From positions 1,863,333-1,927,332 of the forward strand of contig NC_133399.1 of assembly GCF_047511655.1 (NCBI RefSeq): a stretch of DNA of 64,000 bases. The letters run 5' to 3'. Origin of the DNA: Castor canadensis (taxonomy: Eukaryota > Chordata > Mammalia > Rodentia > Castoridae). Shown here piece by piece: positions 23,371 through 35,559 of this stretch (within the stretch, counting starts at the first letter, position 1; each line of letters starts with the position of its first letter). The notes beneath the pieces were generated by a model, which was not told where the DNA came from, did no database searches, and worked only from the letters and a program-made list of their open reading frames with translations. A program made the translations under genes and the position numbers.

Positions 23371-25451
23371 AAAAATGTTTGTTGGGCAGTTTAAACTCAT
23401 GGGTTCAAATTCCATGAGACTTTATGATAGGATGTTTGCATGGGTCTTCTTGACAGGTGGATTTGGTCACAAAGATTTGGCACTAAGAACATCCTTTAGA
23501 GACAACTCTCTCCTATCTTTGTGTGTCTGTTTCTTTAAGATGTGTGTTGCCATGCCCACACTTGGGTGTTATTTCAAGGTGACTCCCTTCTCTATTGTCT
23601 AAAAGATGGTTGTGCTGTGATGCCCTTTTCTGGCTAGCCTTTGATCTTTGCTTCCTCAGTCCCCACTATGATTATCCTAGGCTACCTCCTGTCACTAGGT
23701 GAGACATATCACAACATGTGGTTCTCTGTATCTAGTGTGAGGTAGTGATATTAGAGTACATTTGCCACTTTCCCTTGAAGTTTTGGTTGCAGAAATTTCA
23801 ACAGTGATGACTTGGGGACGTAATTATTCTCCAAGACAATACTTGTGCAAAAACTTAAAATTTCAAAATGGATAATCCACCCCAGCAAACAACCAGTATA
23901 AAAGTTGGAATGTCATCAGGACATCCTGGTAGAGCTTTTGTAGGTAAAACTAACAAATTTGTAGATTCTGCTAAAGTCAGCCCCATGGAGATTCTGGCTT
24001 TCAAAACTGACTACTCTCTGCCTTCAGCCTTTCTTCACCGACACTTTAGTTTTCTGGCCTATGTTCTTATGGATTTCTGGTGAAGGAAGTTAGTGCATTT
24101 CTGGAGTGCCTCTTTTGCTTTGACTTCAGACACAATGTATGTCCATTCATCATGGACAATGCACTGTGGCTTGTGCATTGTGAAGGCTGGAAGTGTTGAT
24201 ATTAAGTTTCTTACCTTTTTTCTTCTGTTTGAGGATGTCTCCCTCTACACCCTTCTAGGCAGAAATCTGCAGAAGTATGTGACTCAATTTTGGTCACAAT
24301 GATGATTATGTATTACCCTCACTGCCCCTTCCCTTAAAAAAACTGAAGAGCAGCCGCTCAAAGACTATGAACACCCTGAGAGTCAACCTGATGACACCTC
24401 TGTCCTGGAAACAAATTTTCACCATATCTTCCTCTTAAGCTCAGTATAGCACCCAGGGCAGTCTATTTTTCTTGCTGCCTTAAGATATTTGCTACCTTCA
24501 TGAGTGATCTAAACTGGTCTCTAAAATGTTTTTTGGGCAGTTTAAACCCAACAAACAACAATTCATTTATAAAAGAATATGCTTTTAAGTGTCCTTTTAA
24601 TTTTTTATTGCTCTATTGGTTATCAGGATATGTTAAGTGTGAAAATGATATTCAGAGAACAAAATCTAGGTCAATGTCAGATGTCATGCCTCAGTGTGCA
24701 GTTGTTTCTCTCTGTTAATCTAGTCAGAAGGGAAGGAAGGAGTCGTATGTGAGTTAAGTAAACTTAAATTGAAAATATATTCCTTCTTTTAAAGTGAATG
24801 AAAGGAAACATAATTCATTCCTATGTCACCAAATTTACATGCAACTCATTTATGATATCAAACTGTATTTAAGAAGTTAATAATTTCAAAGAATAGCACA
24901 AGTTAGCCTTCATTTGTTCAGGTCTCCCTGACTTCTGTATGCCTTTTAAAATGTTTACACACTCAGTGTAAGAGAAGGGGCAAAGCATTACCAAAGCAAA
25001 TGTGCCAAAACCTTTTAAGCCCACACTAAAAATTTATTGGAGAACCTATGTAAAAAGACAGTAACTCAGTTACAGACCAAAAATGAGAGTAGTCTCACTT
25101 TGTATTTCATTGGATAGCAAAGAGGATGGAATCACGGGTGCTGTGGTGAGACTGTCTTGGCTAAGAAGCAGGAAGTCTCCAATGAAGAGCTAATACTAAC
25201 AAATACCTGTGATACAGCAGGGTCTTGCTGACCTGAAACCCTGGGACCCTCAGCCTCACCATCCAAGCCAAACTGTCCTCCAACCCAGCATCTAGGACAT
25301 TTTGATGACCTGAGGAAAATTTTTTTTTTTTTTTTTGCATACTGGGATTTGAACTTCTGGCCCCAGGAACTAATTGTCCTGGCTGGCTCGAAACTGCAAT
25401 CATCCTGATCTCTGCTTCCTGAGTACGTATGATTAACTGGGAAAAAAGGCA
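23371..25451 (+). repeat. Inverted-duplication arm A (partner 52,340-54,440)
   Basis: Aligns as reverse complement with 52,340-54,440, including a perfect 39-bp match (23,689-23,727 with 54,103-54,141). The arm ends in a SINE next to an LTR, and the same SINE-LTR junction exists in arm B. The small open frame at 23,868-24,083 is not kept in arm B and is not a gene. Confidence 0.8.
25317..25440 (-). repeat. SINE in arm A, internally deleted
   Basis: T-run 25,319-25,336, then gcatactgggatttgaactt and left-half sequence. The counterpart in arm B (52,350-52,540) keeps the middle that is lost here. Confidence 0.7.
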
Positions 25452-25880
25452 TGTTGGACTGAAATGCATGCAGAGATTGATGAGGAGACAGAGACACTAG
25501 CACATGCTTTATTGGGAGAAGAATCCCAATCCAGCAAGAGAGCTGGAGCCCACAGCTGCTTGCAGACTAGGGATAGACATTCTCCTTATATGTCCTTTTT
25601 CTCGTGTACATGTGTGACCACATGTGCTGTTTGCTGAAGTCATTCTTCCATATTCCTCTTAGCAGTTTTTGATATTTTAATTAAGCACTTTTATTAAAGA
25701 AAACAATATGGCTACTTTGTTGTCCTATTTCTGGTGTATGCCTATCAAGGGGAAGTAGTAGTTTGTGTGCATAACTGACTGTGTTTACTCTGAGTTGTCC
25801 CAGTTCTCATGAATATTTGCAATTCTCTAATTCCAGCAACATAGTGTAAACTATGGAGCAAAATCTACTTTACAAAGTAT
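25452..25880 (-). mobile_element. Solo LTR, class II-like (far end approximate)
   Basis: Edge TGTTGGACTG in plus reading, polyadenylation signal on the minus strand (tttatt at 25,508-25,513) and a shared agcaagagagctgga block, also in the LTRs at 52,180 and 58,310. The far end near 25,880 is a guess from the length of the 58.2-kb copy. Confidence 0.55.
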
Positions 25881-25934
25881 ACTAGGTAGAATAAATACCT
25901 TAGGGCATTTGAATTCAGTAGAAAAAGAAGGCAA

Positions 25935-26165
25935 TCCCCAGACCTGGCACCAACAGCTCACAACTTAATCCTAGCTGGTGAAGAGGAGCAATCAGGAGGA
26001 TTATGTTTGAAGCTGGCTTGGGCAAATACTTTGAGGGACCCTATCTTAAAAATACTTAATGTACACAAAAAGGGTGCTGGGATGGCTCATATGGTACACT
26101 ATCTGTGCAGCTAGCCAAAAGGCCTCAGTTCAAATCCCAGGGCTGGCAAAAAAACAAAAACAAAA
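25935..26165 (+). repeat. Dimeric SINE, near full length
   Basis: Left half from ctggcaccaacagctcacaa, middle gaccctatcttaaaa, right half with caaatcccagggctgg and an A/C-rich tail. Confidence 0.8.
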
Positions 26166-26199
26166 AAACAAAAAACACCCTCAAAAACCCCAAAAGACA

Positions 26200-26890
26200 A
26201 AAACTGATCCTTTTGCCTCACAATAAGGCCCAAATTTGTAGTTCCTTTAGTACAAGAAAGAGGCCCAAAGGTTATGGATTAAACACAAAGGTTATGGATT
26301 AAAGTTTGCAGGGGTCTACACAGCAATAATCTTGAAAAAAACAATGAAATGAAAAGAAGAAAGGGCAAGAGAAAGAAGAGAATACAAAGTGACCTATAGT
26401 CTAATATTAATAAGCAATCTTGAAAAAACAATGAAATTAAAGGATGAGAGAAAGAAGAGAATACAAAATGACCTATAGTCTATTATTAATAAGCAATCTT
26501 GAAGCTATATTTTAAAATGTGCTATATTATAATAAAGAAATTACCAAATAGATCTCTGTGGGAAACAAATTAAGTCTTCACTGGATTTCAATGTAAAGAG
26601 AAAATTGATTCTTGACAGAAGAGTTATCATACATTGGTGGCCAAAACAACAAACACTTTAAAATGAGACAAGGACAAATCCAGGTTCTACTTGAAAACAT
26701 GCTTTCTATTCTCATCTATATCTTGGACAATATGACATTTGAAATGGGAAACAGGAGAGATAAAATCTGAACACTTTCACAAGTATCATTTCACATGTTT
26801 TTCATCTCAGCATTTGGAAAACAGAGGTTGGAATATCCTAAGCTCAAAGTCAGCCTATTATACATATCCAGTTAAAGAAGTCCCTGTCTC
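26200..26890 (-). repeat. Direct duplicate of 31,900-32,600 with an internal tandem duplication
   Basis: Matches 31,900-32,600 in the same orientation (for example ttgattcttgacagaagagt versus ttgattcatgacagaagaca). Inside, 26,328-26,415 and 26,416-26,494 are tandem copies; the partner has one. It marks the start of another minus-strand KZFP unit whose exons are gone. Confidence 0.65.
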
Positions 26891-26939
26891 AATATAAAAT
26901 GTACAGCATTTTATATATGTTGAAAGTCACAATGAAAAA

Positions 26940-27030
26940 GACACACAAAGAGCTGGCAAAGTGACTGAAGTGGTAGAAAATCTGGGTAACAAGCATGGGT
27001 CCAAATTCCAGTCCCACATAAAAGAAATAC
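26940..27030 (+). repeat. SINE fragment, right half
   Basis: agctggcaaagtgactgaag then tggtagaaaat, ending ccaattccagtcccac-like. Confidence 0.65.
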
Positions 27031-27174
27031 TTAACTTAAGCCACCCCTTCCAGCACTTAAGCAAGTCTATTGATGTGGCTGTCAGGCACTAGAATAAGAA
27101 GCATAAAAAATGCTTCTAGAGAAAAAATTTAGACATATATATCCCACAGATCTCTAAGAATGTATAAGCCAATT

Positions 27175-27365
27175 GTCAGTGGATTGGGCCTAGAATCCTA
27201 GTACTTGAGAGGGTGAGACAGGAGGATCATGGCTGGAGGTCAGCCTGTGCAAATAGTTCACAGACCCTTGCTCTGAAATAAATAGGAGAAAAAGGACTGG
27301 ATGCTTGGAGGTAGAGGTCCTTCCCTGCAAGCAATAAGCCATGAGTCAAGTTTTCTCTTCATACC
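27175..27365 (+). repeat. SINE, dimer
   Basis: gaatcctagtacttgagagg, ggaggatcatggctggagg, atagttcacagacccttgct, and a right half at 27,290-27,350. Confidence 0.7.
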
Positions 27366-27394
27366 ATCTTTGATCATATCTCTGGAAGGAAGCA

Positions 27395-28345
27395 GGTGAT
27401 ATGGCATGCTTTTGCTAACAAAAGTTATATAAACTGGACAGTGTCATAAGTGCGAGAATGGAGTTCCTTCAAGTTGCTAAGTTAGCAGGATATGTGAAAG
27501 CTTTCCATTATTATTTCAATACACAGAATTCCACTCCAGTGTGATATTTCACATGTATTTTTTGGTAATGAGAATGAGAGAAGATATTCCCATACATATT
27601 GCTTCTGTAAAGTTAATAATTTGCTTGATGGTGAATGGAATGAAAACAGACAGCTTCATTGTGCTTACACCTATAGATTTTCTCTCCAGTGTGAGGACTT
27701 TCATGCTTGAGGTCATGGAAATTAGTGACCACTTTCCACATTGCTTTCCTAATACAATTATTCTCCATTTTAATTTTCTGTTTTGAAGGAGCACTGGAAT
27801 GTGCGAAGGCTTAGCCACCATTACACACATGTATAGCATTATGCTACAATGTGAATTGCATCATGTCAGCATCATGTCAAAGAAAACTACTGCAAAAGGT
27901 GAAGGCATTCCTACCTTATTTACATTGATAGTGTTTGAGTTCATTCAGACTGATGAAGAAGACTAGGATATATGAATGTTTTATCCTACTTGACATGACA
28001 CTCATGTTTTTTTTACTCCATGAGTTCTTTCAGGTGCATGAAGTGTACTAGAACTAAGGAAAGCTTTCCACATTGCTTAAATCCACTGGGTTTCTTTTTT
28101 GCATTTTTGATGGGTATGAAGGATAATGGATAGAAGGTAGGTTGTCTCTCATTCCTTAAATTCATACAGTTTCTGTGCAGAGTGAGTTCACATTTGCTAA
28201 TGTCACTGGAAATTGCTCATATCCATAGCTTTTCTCTCTAGAGTAAGTACCTTTACGTCTTTTAAGGGTAGTAGAGCATGTGAACACTTTTGCCACATTG
28301 GTTACACCCATAAGGTTTGTCTTCAGTGTGAGTTCTTTCAGGGCA
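27395..28345 (-). pseudogene. Relic C-terminal fingers and tail downstream of the ZNF stop codon
   Basis: Just past the TGA the same frame continues with PERTH, KPYG and CNQCGK, then shifts frame. Further finger remnants continue to about 27,540, followed by a 3' tail that also appears on the plus strand at 9,990-10,290 and 13,400-13,700. The ancestral protein therefore had more fingers. In the present gene this stretch would be 3' UTR. I saw no clear AATAAA on the minus strand close downstream. Confidence 0.8.
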
Positions 28346-30116
28346 TCAAAGGTAACTGGAATGACTGAAGGCTTTCTCACATTGCATATATCCATAAGGT
28401 TTCACTTTCGTGTGAGTTCTTCTATGTGCTTGAAGGTGAGCACGTTGAGTGAATGCTTTCCCACACTGCTTACATACATAGGGTTTTTCTCCAGTGTGAG
28501 TTCTTTCATGAATACGAAGGGTACTGGAATCTGCATAGGCTTTTCCACATTGGTTACATGCATAGGGTTTTTCTCCAGTGTGAGTTCTTTCATGAATACG
28601 AAGGTTATTGGAATCCGCATAGGCTTTTCCACATTGCTTACATTCATAGGGTTTCTCTCCAGTATGAGTTCTTTCATGTCTCTGAAGGTGACTGGCTCGA
28701 TTAAAGACTTTCCCACACTGCTTACATCCATAAGGTTTCTCTCCAGTGTGAGTTCTTTCATGTATTTGAAGGTTACTGGAATGAGTGTAGGCTTTCCCAC
28801 ATTGCTTACATTCATAAGCTTTTTTTCCACTGTGAGTTCTTTCATGAATATGAAGGTTACTGGCTTTAGTGAAGGCTTTCCCACATTGCTTACATTCATA
28901 GGGTTTTTCTCCACTGTGCGTTCTTTCATGTATTTGAAGGTGAATGGCTTGATTAAAGGCTTTCCCACATTGCTTACATCCATAGGGTTTTTCTCCACTG
29001 TGAGTTCTTTCATGATATCGAAGGTAACATGCATGAGTGAAGAATTTCCCACATTTCTTACATCCATAGGGTTTCTGTCCAGTGTGAGTTCTTTCATGAA
29101 TTCGAAGGTAAGTAGCTTGAGTGAAAACTTTCCCACATTGCTTACATTCATACGGTTTTTCTCCACTGTGAGTTCTTTCATGTATTTGAAGGTGAATGGC
29201 TTGATTAAAGGCTTTCCCACATTGCTTACATCCATAGGGTTTTTCTCCACTGTGAGTTCTTTCATGATATCGAAGGTAACACGCATGAGTGAAGAATTTC
29301 CCACATTTGTTACATCCATAGGGTTTCTCTCCAGTGTGAGTTCTTTCATGAGTTTGAAGGTAACTGGCTTGAGCGAAAACTTTGCCACATTGCTTACATC
29401 CATAGGGTTTTTCTCCACTGTGAGTTCTTTCATGATATAGCAGGTAGCACGCATGAGTGAAGACTTTCCCACATTTGTTACATCCATAGGGTTTCTCTCC
29501 AGTGTGAGTTCTTTCATGAATTCGAAGGTAACTGGCTCGAATAAAAACTTTCCCACATTGCTTACATCCATAGGGTTTTTCTCCACTGTGAGTTCTTTCA
29601 TGATATCGAAGGTAACACGCATGAGTGAAGAATTTCCCACATTGCTTACATCCATAGGGTTTTTCTCCACTGTGAGTTCTTTCGTGATAACGAAGGTAAC
29701 ATGCATGAGTAAACACTTTCCCACATTGCTTACATCCATAGGGTTTTTCCCCAGTGTGAGTTCTTTCATGAATATGAAGGTTACTGGAATGAGTGTTGGC
29801 TTTCCCCCATTGTTTACATTCATAGGGTTTATCACTAATGTGAGAAGTTTCATGAATGTGAAAGGTACCAGATGGAGTAAAGGCTTTTCCACCTTGTTTC
29901 CATCCATGAGACTTCACTACATTGTGTATCCTTTCATGGATTAGAAGAGCCTTGCCATCAGTGAAGTTTTTCCCATAAGCATCATATATATTGCTTTTAC
30001 ATGGTGTTGTTCTAAGCAGAGTTTCCTTAATTACAATGTTCTCTGGAGTGTGTTGAAAGGATTCTCCACGTTGAATACATTGTTTATGTTCATCCAGTCT
30101 CTCTAACACTTCACAG
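28346..30116 (-). CDS. KRAB zinc-finger protein, C2H2 finger exon (last coding exon)
   Basis: This exon encodes the DNA-binding half of a KRAB-ZNF transcription factor, a family of nuclear repressors that recruit TRIM28. Its acceptor (pyrimidine-rich tract ending acag) lies just above 30,116, so the upstream Met of the open frame is intronic and not the start. About 40 spacer residues come first, then three decayed fingers that lack zinc-binding Cys (one has Cys to Trp), 16 canonical C-x2-C-x12-H-x3-H fingers, and a 16-residue partial finger ending in TGA. Linkers are TGEKP or SGEKP. The exon joins the KRAB-C exon in phase (AG|C), and together with KRAB-A gives 1,950 nt, exactly 650 codons with the stop. 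The family is certain. The orthologue cannot be named because fingers evolve too quickly. Finger homogeneity suggests recent internal expansion. Confidence 0.9.
28397..29740 (-). repeat. Coding array of 16 tandem C2H2 zinc fingers (84-bp unit)
   Basis: Sixteen 28-residue fingers are encoded without a break. Helix residues -1 to 6, N- to C-terminal, are: HACYLRY, HACYLRY, RASYLRI, HACYLLY, QASYLQT, HACYLRY, QAIHLQI, QATYLRI, HACYLRY, QAIHLQI, KASNLHI, HSSNLQI, RASHLQR, DSNNLRI, DSSTLRI, QRAHLQA. Five fingers share a His/Cys/Tyr/Tyr contact set and two share QAIHLQI. Fingers 6-8 and 9-11 look like a duplicated three-finger block. The regular 84-bp period also produces long shadow frames on both strands. 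Confidence 0.92.
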
Positions 30117-30770
30117 CTGTAAAACAAACAAAGATTACCAGTGTTATCATATTAATGATTCATTAAGAGAAGTTGTGGTGTTTGTTACCATAAGGATTTA
30201 TGAACATAAGTGTACTACAATGTCTGCAGCAGGGCCTAAGAACATCTGTTACCAAAACACTGGTGTTCATATATGTTTGCATAATATTATTTCTATGTAG
30301 ATGTTTGACAACACTGAATGAGTTTTACTACACTGAAATACACTGAAAGTACTTATTGAGATGCCTTGAATCAGAAGCATGTTGGATTGTGAAATACAAG
30401 AATGAACATGAGGAGATAGGGTGAAAAACTTGCCAGTCTACGGAAAAGCACAGGATATTCCCACTGTGATGGAATTTGACATAATATAGTTAAGTAAGTT
30501 TGTGCCAAGAGTGGGGTTATTTTTGTATATTGAGCAATTGGACAGTGTCTCTTCTGACTTCTTGGAACAAAACATGTTATGAATAATGGCACATGTCAGA
30601 TTTTTGAATTTTCTGATTCTGGATTGTTTACTTATTTTTCCAATGTTAAAGAAAATTTCCACTGATTTCAGCAATTTAGAACTGGAAGTTGGGATCTCAT
30701 TTCTTTCTTTTTCAAACTTCTTGTCATGCCACATCTGATGTTCATTGTTTTGATTATGAGTAGAAATTAC
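30117..30770 (-). other. Intron between KRAB-C-like and finger exons
   Basis: Bounded by donor GTAATT at 30,770 and acceptor ending at 30,117. About 650 bp, with no repeat recognised. Confidence 0.7.
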
Positions 30771-30822
30771 CTCATATTTCTTCTGGGATTGCTGAAGTCC
30801 TCTTCAATATTTACACTTTCTT
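30771..30822 (-). CDS. KRAB-C-like linker exon of the zinc-finger gene
   Basis: This short exon encodes a stretch containing NIEEDF and NPRRNMR, which resembles the KRAB-C box seen between KRAB-A and the fingers in many rodent KZFPs. Donor is ATGAG|GTAATT. Acceptor is AAAAG|AAG, with an alternative three bases further in that keeps the frame. The polypyrimidine tract is weak, so the exact 5' edge is uncertain (52 or 49 nt). It accepts phase 1 from the KRAB-A exon (ATA G|AA) and hands phase 2 to the finger exon (AG|C). Frame continuity across three separate exons is strong support that the gene is spliced this way. No classical KRAB-B exon was recognised. Confidence 0.75.
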
Positions 30823-30955
30823 CTTTTGTTTGTGAGATATAGACAGAGAAAAATCATTAGTATTTAATCAAAATTAAAAAAAAACTATTTGAGACCTCAG
30901 CTATTTTCATAGAATATGATCTTGTATGTATATGAACCATTACTGTCCCTTTTTA

Positions 30956-31156
<201 letters not shown>

Positions 31157-31899
31157 CTAATATGTCCAACACACATTTGTGAGAAGAATTGTGAGTGTCA
31201 CAGTAGTGGAAAAAGACAATCTCTGTGTAATAATTTACATGCAGATGTGGTCTCCACATATTCAATGCATTTTGTTTTTATCACACTCTCATTCTCCATC
31301 TATACTTACAGGCACTTCATGGTAATTCTGACATCTCACCAGACCTATTTCTTAAATTCAAAGCAGAACATGGTCACAAAAATAACACTTTATACACTGA
31401 TATTGTAGCAATCTACTGCCAAGTTCCTTCTTATTTCCCATTACAGTAATATAAGGTGAAAACAGACTGCAGGAATAATGCTTTTAATACATGAGTGAAA
31501 GTTTCATGTCTACTGGCATTGCAGAACAGTTAATGGGATGAACCTCACCAAACCAAATATAAAGTGTAAAAATGGGAGAGTGTTCTGAAGCAATTTATTC
31601 CAATAATATCCTATTGTGTATATATACAGAAGGAGTCTGTAGTAAGAGAACCCACAATGGACTCATGGTTATGAATAGAAAGTTGGTATGACAAATAGTA
31701 TTTAATATCTCTTTCCCAAAAAAATTTTTTTTTGGAATTGATCACTTCCTTTGTGCTCAAGAGAGAACATTTGGAAGCTTGGTTCTCAAGAAAGAACATT
31801 TGGAAGCTTCTACCTGATTTAGAACAGACCAGCCCAAATTTAAGGCTAAATAAGACTCATGAAGGACCAGTCAGATAAAGTTACAGTTTTTGCTTCAGC
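31157..31899. other. Intron upstream of the KRAB-A exon
   Basis: Non-coding. Holds a 25-bp imperfect tandem duplication (31,756-31,780 and 31,785-31,809). No exon recognised. Confidence 0.5.
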
Positions 31900-34450
31900 A
31901 TGCAAAAACACAATATAGGCAGGAGAAATGTGGCATGTGTCCCTAGAAATAGATGGATTTTAACAAGTCATCACATCAAATTAATTGTATACAATTTTGC
32001 AATTTCTAAAGATTCACCTTTAAAAGTCATGAACAAAACTACTTTTCAAAGTATACTCAGTGTCATAAATTGCAAACAGCAATTTATGGATAAGGAATTG
32101 ATCCCTTAACCCACTTATGGAGGCCTAATCTTGGAATTCCACCAGAACAATCACAGGCTAAATACTGGAGTGATCTACATAGCAAGAACCACTGTCAAAA
32201 CAAGGAAGAATAATAATGAAGAAAAATGGGACAGAGCAAGGGAAAGAACACAAAGTGTGCTATTGTCTAATATTAATAAATAATGTTCAAACTACATTAT
32301 CAAGGACACTATACTATAAGAAAGAGATTAACAAATAGGCCTCAGAGGAAAGGGAACCAGTCTTCACTTGACTTTAAAGTAAGAGAAAATTGATTCATGA
32401 CAGAAGACACATCATACAATGGTAGCTAAAAGCACAAAATCTGGAACTGAATTTTCTCCTTGGAAACACACATTGTATTCTTCAATGTCATGGACAATGA
32501 TCCAATTGCATTGGAAATAACAAAGATAAAATCTGAATACTTTTGAAGCCATGGTGTCACATGCCTGTCTTCCCAGCATTTGCAAAACTAAGGTAGGACT
32601 AGCATATGTTCAATGTGATCCTGGGATGCATCTTCAGTTCAAGAGCTATGTATGAAGTCTGTGTGTGAAAGTAACACAAGAAGAAGAGCATTTTGAAAGT
32701 CATTACCCCAGGAACATACAAAATGAATGTGGATGTTAATATATTAGAGTGGCAAAAGACAAACAATAAGGATAAATATCTGCAATGCAAGCAAAACAAC
32801 TGAATTAGTGGACTGCATACACTAATGAATGAGAACATGATTGAGAAATGTAACATAAGACATCATGTATGAATCAAGATCTATGTCCCTGATTTAGAAA
32901 TTAGCTGAGTAAAATAAGTGTTCAAGATCCAAATATATAAGAAAAGTTTAATGCTTGAATTGAGTGGCAGTTGACGCAAACTCCACTGACATTTCTTTAA
33001 TTCTAATTAGGAAATAAGAGTCCTGAAATTGTTCCTAACACCCACTGTACATATTATGAATGTTAATCAGAACTATTTTTCACACCCTGGAGAAGACTTC
33101 TAGAAAAGATCTCAAAATAATGACCACTGAAACAAAAGTGAAAATAGTGTAGTGCAATATCACACGTGATTGAGTTTGTGAAATACACTCAAAGACAGCA
33201 TCCAGAAGGCTTTTACATGGAATAGGTCTAATACTTTTTCTAATTCCAAAAGGCCAAAAGTAAAAAAACACTGTTTAATGGATAAGATGGAAAAAGTAGG
33301 GCAAGGATTAAGGTGGTAGCCATCTACTGTAGTAATGTGTGTGCAGACACTTTTTATTCACATCTACCAGGGCATCTAGATACCTTGTGTGTATGCACGT
33401 GCAGATCTTTCCATGTATTTCAGAATTACCCTGAGATTATTTCACTGAATAGTTTCTTATGTCTTTTGTCTGTTGTTGTACATCATGTTTAAGGTCAACA
33501 ATTTATATGTTTGGTCATTTAATCAAGTTTCAAAGGTCTTAAAAGTTGTGGTCATCCGTATGCCAGAAACTCACACAATAACCAAATAGTAAAAATTTTA
33601 CTGAATACCCACATCTCTCAAATGCACAAAAGCATTCCAGTAGCAGAAGAATGTAAAATTGTCTCTCTGTTAGACTCTGCCTCTCAGATTTTCACAGTTT
33701 GTACAAAATAGGGTAAAGAAAATGCTTATGAAGCAAATATTTTAAAGTTTACGGTTCTTCCTCCAGTCATGCTCACTGTTAACCACCCTGAATCATCAGA
33801 AAAGCCCTCTTTATTGTCAACCACAGAAAAGAATTATCACAGGGAATAATTTACCAGCACTGAAAGTTGATTTAGCCACCTCTCATCATCAGTTATCTCC
33901 CAAGTTCTTCCCCTTTCTTGGAAACCAAAGATCTTTTCTGTCTAGCAGTTGGGCCATCTGCATTCCTTAATTTTGGGACTACCCACATAATGCAATAATT
34001 CCATAAAACCTTCACAGGTGAAGAGCACACTCAGTACTGAAAAGGAGGCATGCAAGGCATAAGTTTCTATTGATCATCACAGAAACATGAGGATATAACT
34101 CTGGGAGCCCATGATGTCCTTTTACTCCCATCTCCTAGTGAGAAAACTCTAGACTTCTACACTTATATTTCTCATACAGAACATCACAGTTCAGTCACTT
34201 GTAGTTTCTACTAACATAAAAAATGTCAAATGCAAAAACTCAGTCTCTATGAGACTACCAAAATGTAGCTATCTTTGACTCTGACCCTCACAGATATTCT
34301 TCATGTGTTCACAGAGAAGTGTAAATCCAGAATAACTAGACACATCAAAGTCAAAAACTGAAGAGAAAATGGCCCCATGATAGCCACAGTTATACGTTTA
34401 GAAAGAAAAGAACACCCACCAGCATTTACCTGTGCTCACCTGACTTCAAG
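31900..34450 (-). repeat. Duplicated 5' intronic region of the zinc-finger unit
   Basis: Three relations are visible: 31,900-32,600 is direct to 26,200-26,890; 32,600-33,340 is inverted to 8,150-8,900; 33,340-34,450 is inverted to 1,600-2,160 and 6,300-7,250. No exon was recognised. In the gene this is intron or 5' flank. Confidence 0.65.
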
Positions 34451-34649
34451 TACTATGTAGCTTCACAAAGGCAACACACCTTCTCAGAGAAAACCAGACT
34501 CTGTTCAGTTTTATAGTTGTACATTACTCTTTGGGAAAAATTCATTGTATTCATAAAAATATTTTTATTTGTTATTAATGAATTCTGTAACACTTGCATA
34601 CAGTTGGCTGATGAGCATGCTGAGTTATCCATCATTTTCTGTATTTTTC

Positions 34650-34935
34650 TCCTTTTTTATTTTTTGGTTGGACAAGGCTTTGAATTTAGGTCCCTTTGTT
34701 TGCAAAGGAGATTCTCAGCTGCTTGAGCTACACTTCTAGTCTTTTTGTTCTGGTTATTTTTGGAGATGGGAGCTCATGAAATACTTGCACTTCACCAAAA
34801 ATATTGAAATATGAAAATAAGTGAATCCTTGAGAAAAGAAATGAATAGCTTGGTGGTAGGAAAATTTCTGAGCATGAGCAAGGCCATAGGTTCTGTCCCA
34901 AGCACTGGAAAAAACTAAACAAAATGATAGAAACA
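34650..34935. repeat. SINE pieces in opposite orientations
   Basis: A minus-strand right half at 34,650-34,745 is followed by sequence shared (inverted) with 1,196-1,300 and a plus-strand tRNA-like piece at 34,845-34,920. Confidence 0.55.
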
Positions 34936-35124
34936 AAAAAGAAATAACAAAAGACATTCAAGTGTTAATTAAAACTATAAAAGTAGGATTACCTGTATTA
35001 TTTTTATTGGTTTCTTCCTAGTGTTATCTTCCTACTTCAAACCAACTAATCCACAACTTTCCAAAAATGGCTATTTCAATTTCCAAAGTAAAAGATTATA
35101 ATACACAAAACAAAGGGAAGAATT

Positions 35125-35240
35125 TGTTGGACCCTGGTGGCTCACACAAGCATCCTAACTACTTGGGAGCCTGAAAGCAGTAGGATCATGGTTTGAGGTC
35201 ACCCTGTTCATCTGGGATGGTACCATGTATCACCCCACTA
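35125..35240 (+). repeat. SINE left half
   Basis: accctggtggctcacacaag, taactacttgggagcc, ggatcatggtttgaggtcac. Confidence 0.7.
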
Positions 35241-35559
35241 GCATATATTCAGAAAGCACATAAGGGGCAAAGGATAACAACCAAAGTTGTTCCTATTGGT
35301 CAAGATATTTTAAGACTTCTAGTAATTCTGTGCCAGAACCTGTGATGAAGAGCAAATGCAGTTTTCTAAATATATCACCCCAAAAAAATAACCTCTCAAG
35401 TGAGTAACTCCTTTCTTTCAGCTGGAGATCCTAAAGGTCTCTGACTTACCCATGATACATCACAGCTTCCACAATTGCCACAAATTACATTGTGACCAGA
35501 AAAATTCTATGAATGAAAATGCAAACAACAGAAAACTTACCCAAGCAAAGTAATATTGG

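Noticed and set aside
23868..24083. 71-residue frame in arm A
   Set aside because: The inverted partner near 53.7-53.95 kb carries indels that break the frame, so there is no sign of coding constraint.
28280..29440. 386-residue open frame on the plus strand
   Set aside because: It is the antisense shadow of the 84-bp zinc-finger repeat. Its own peptide repeats have no domain, and the minus-strand frame has perfect C2H2 spacing plus splice continuity. The 501-residue minus frame (28,402-29,907) and plus frame 29,453-29,944 are shadows for the same reason.
28397..29740. CRISPR-like or satellite array
   Set aside because: The regular 84-bp units are coding C2H2 fingers with TGEKP/SGEKP linkers. 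There is no repeat-spacer structure.
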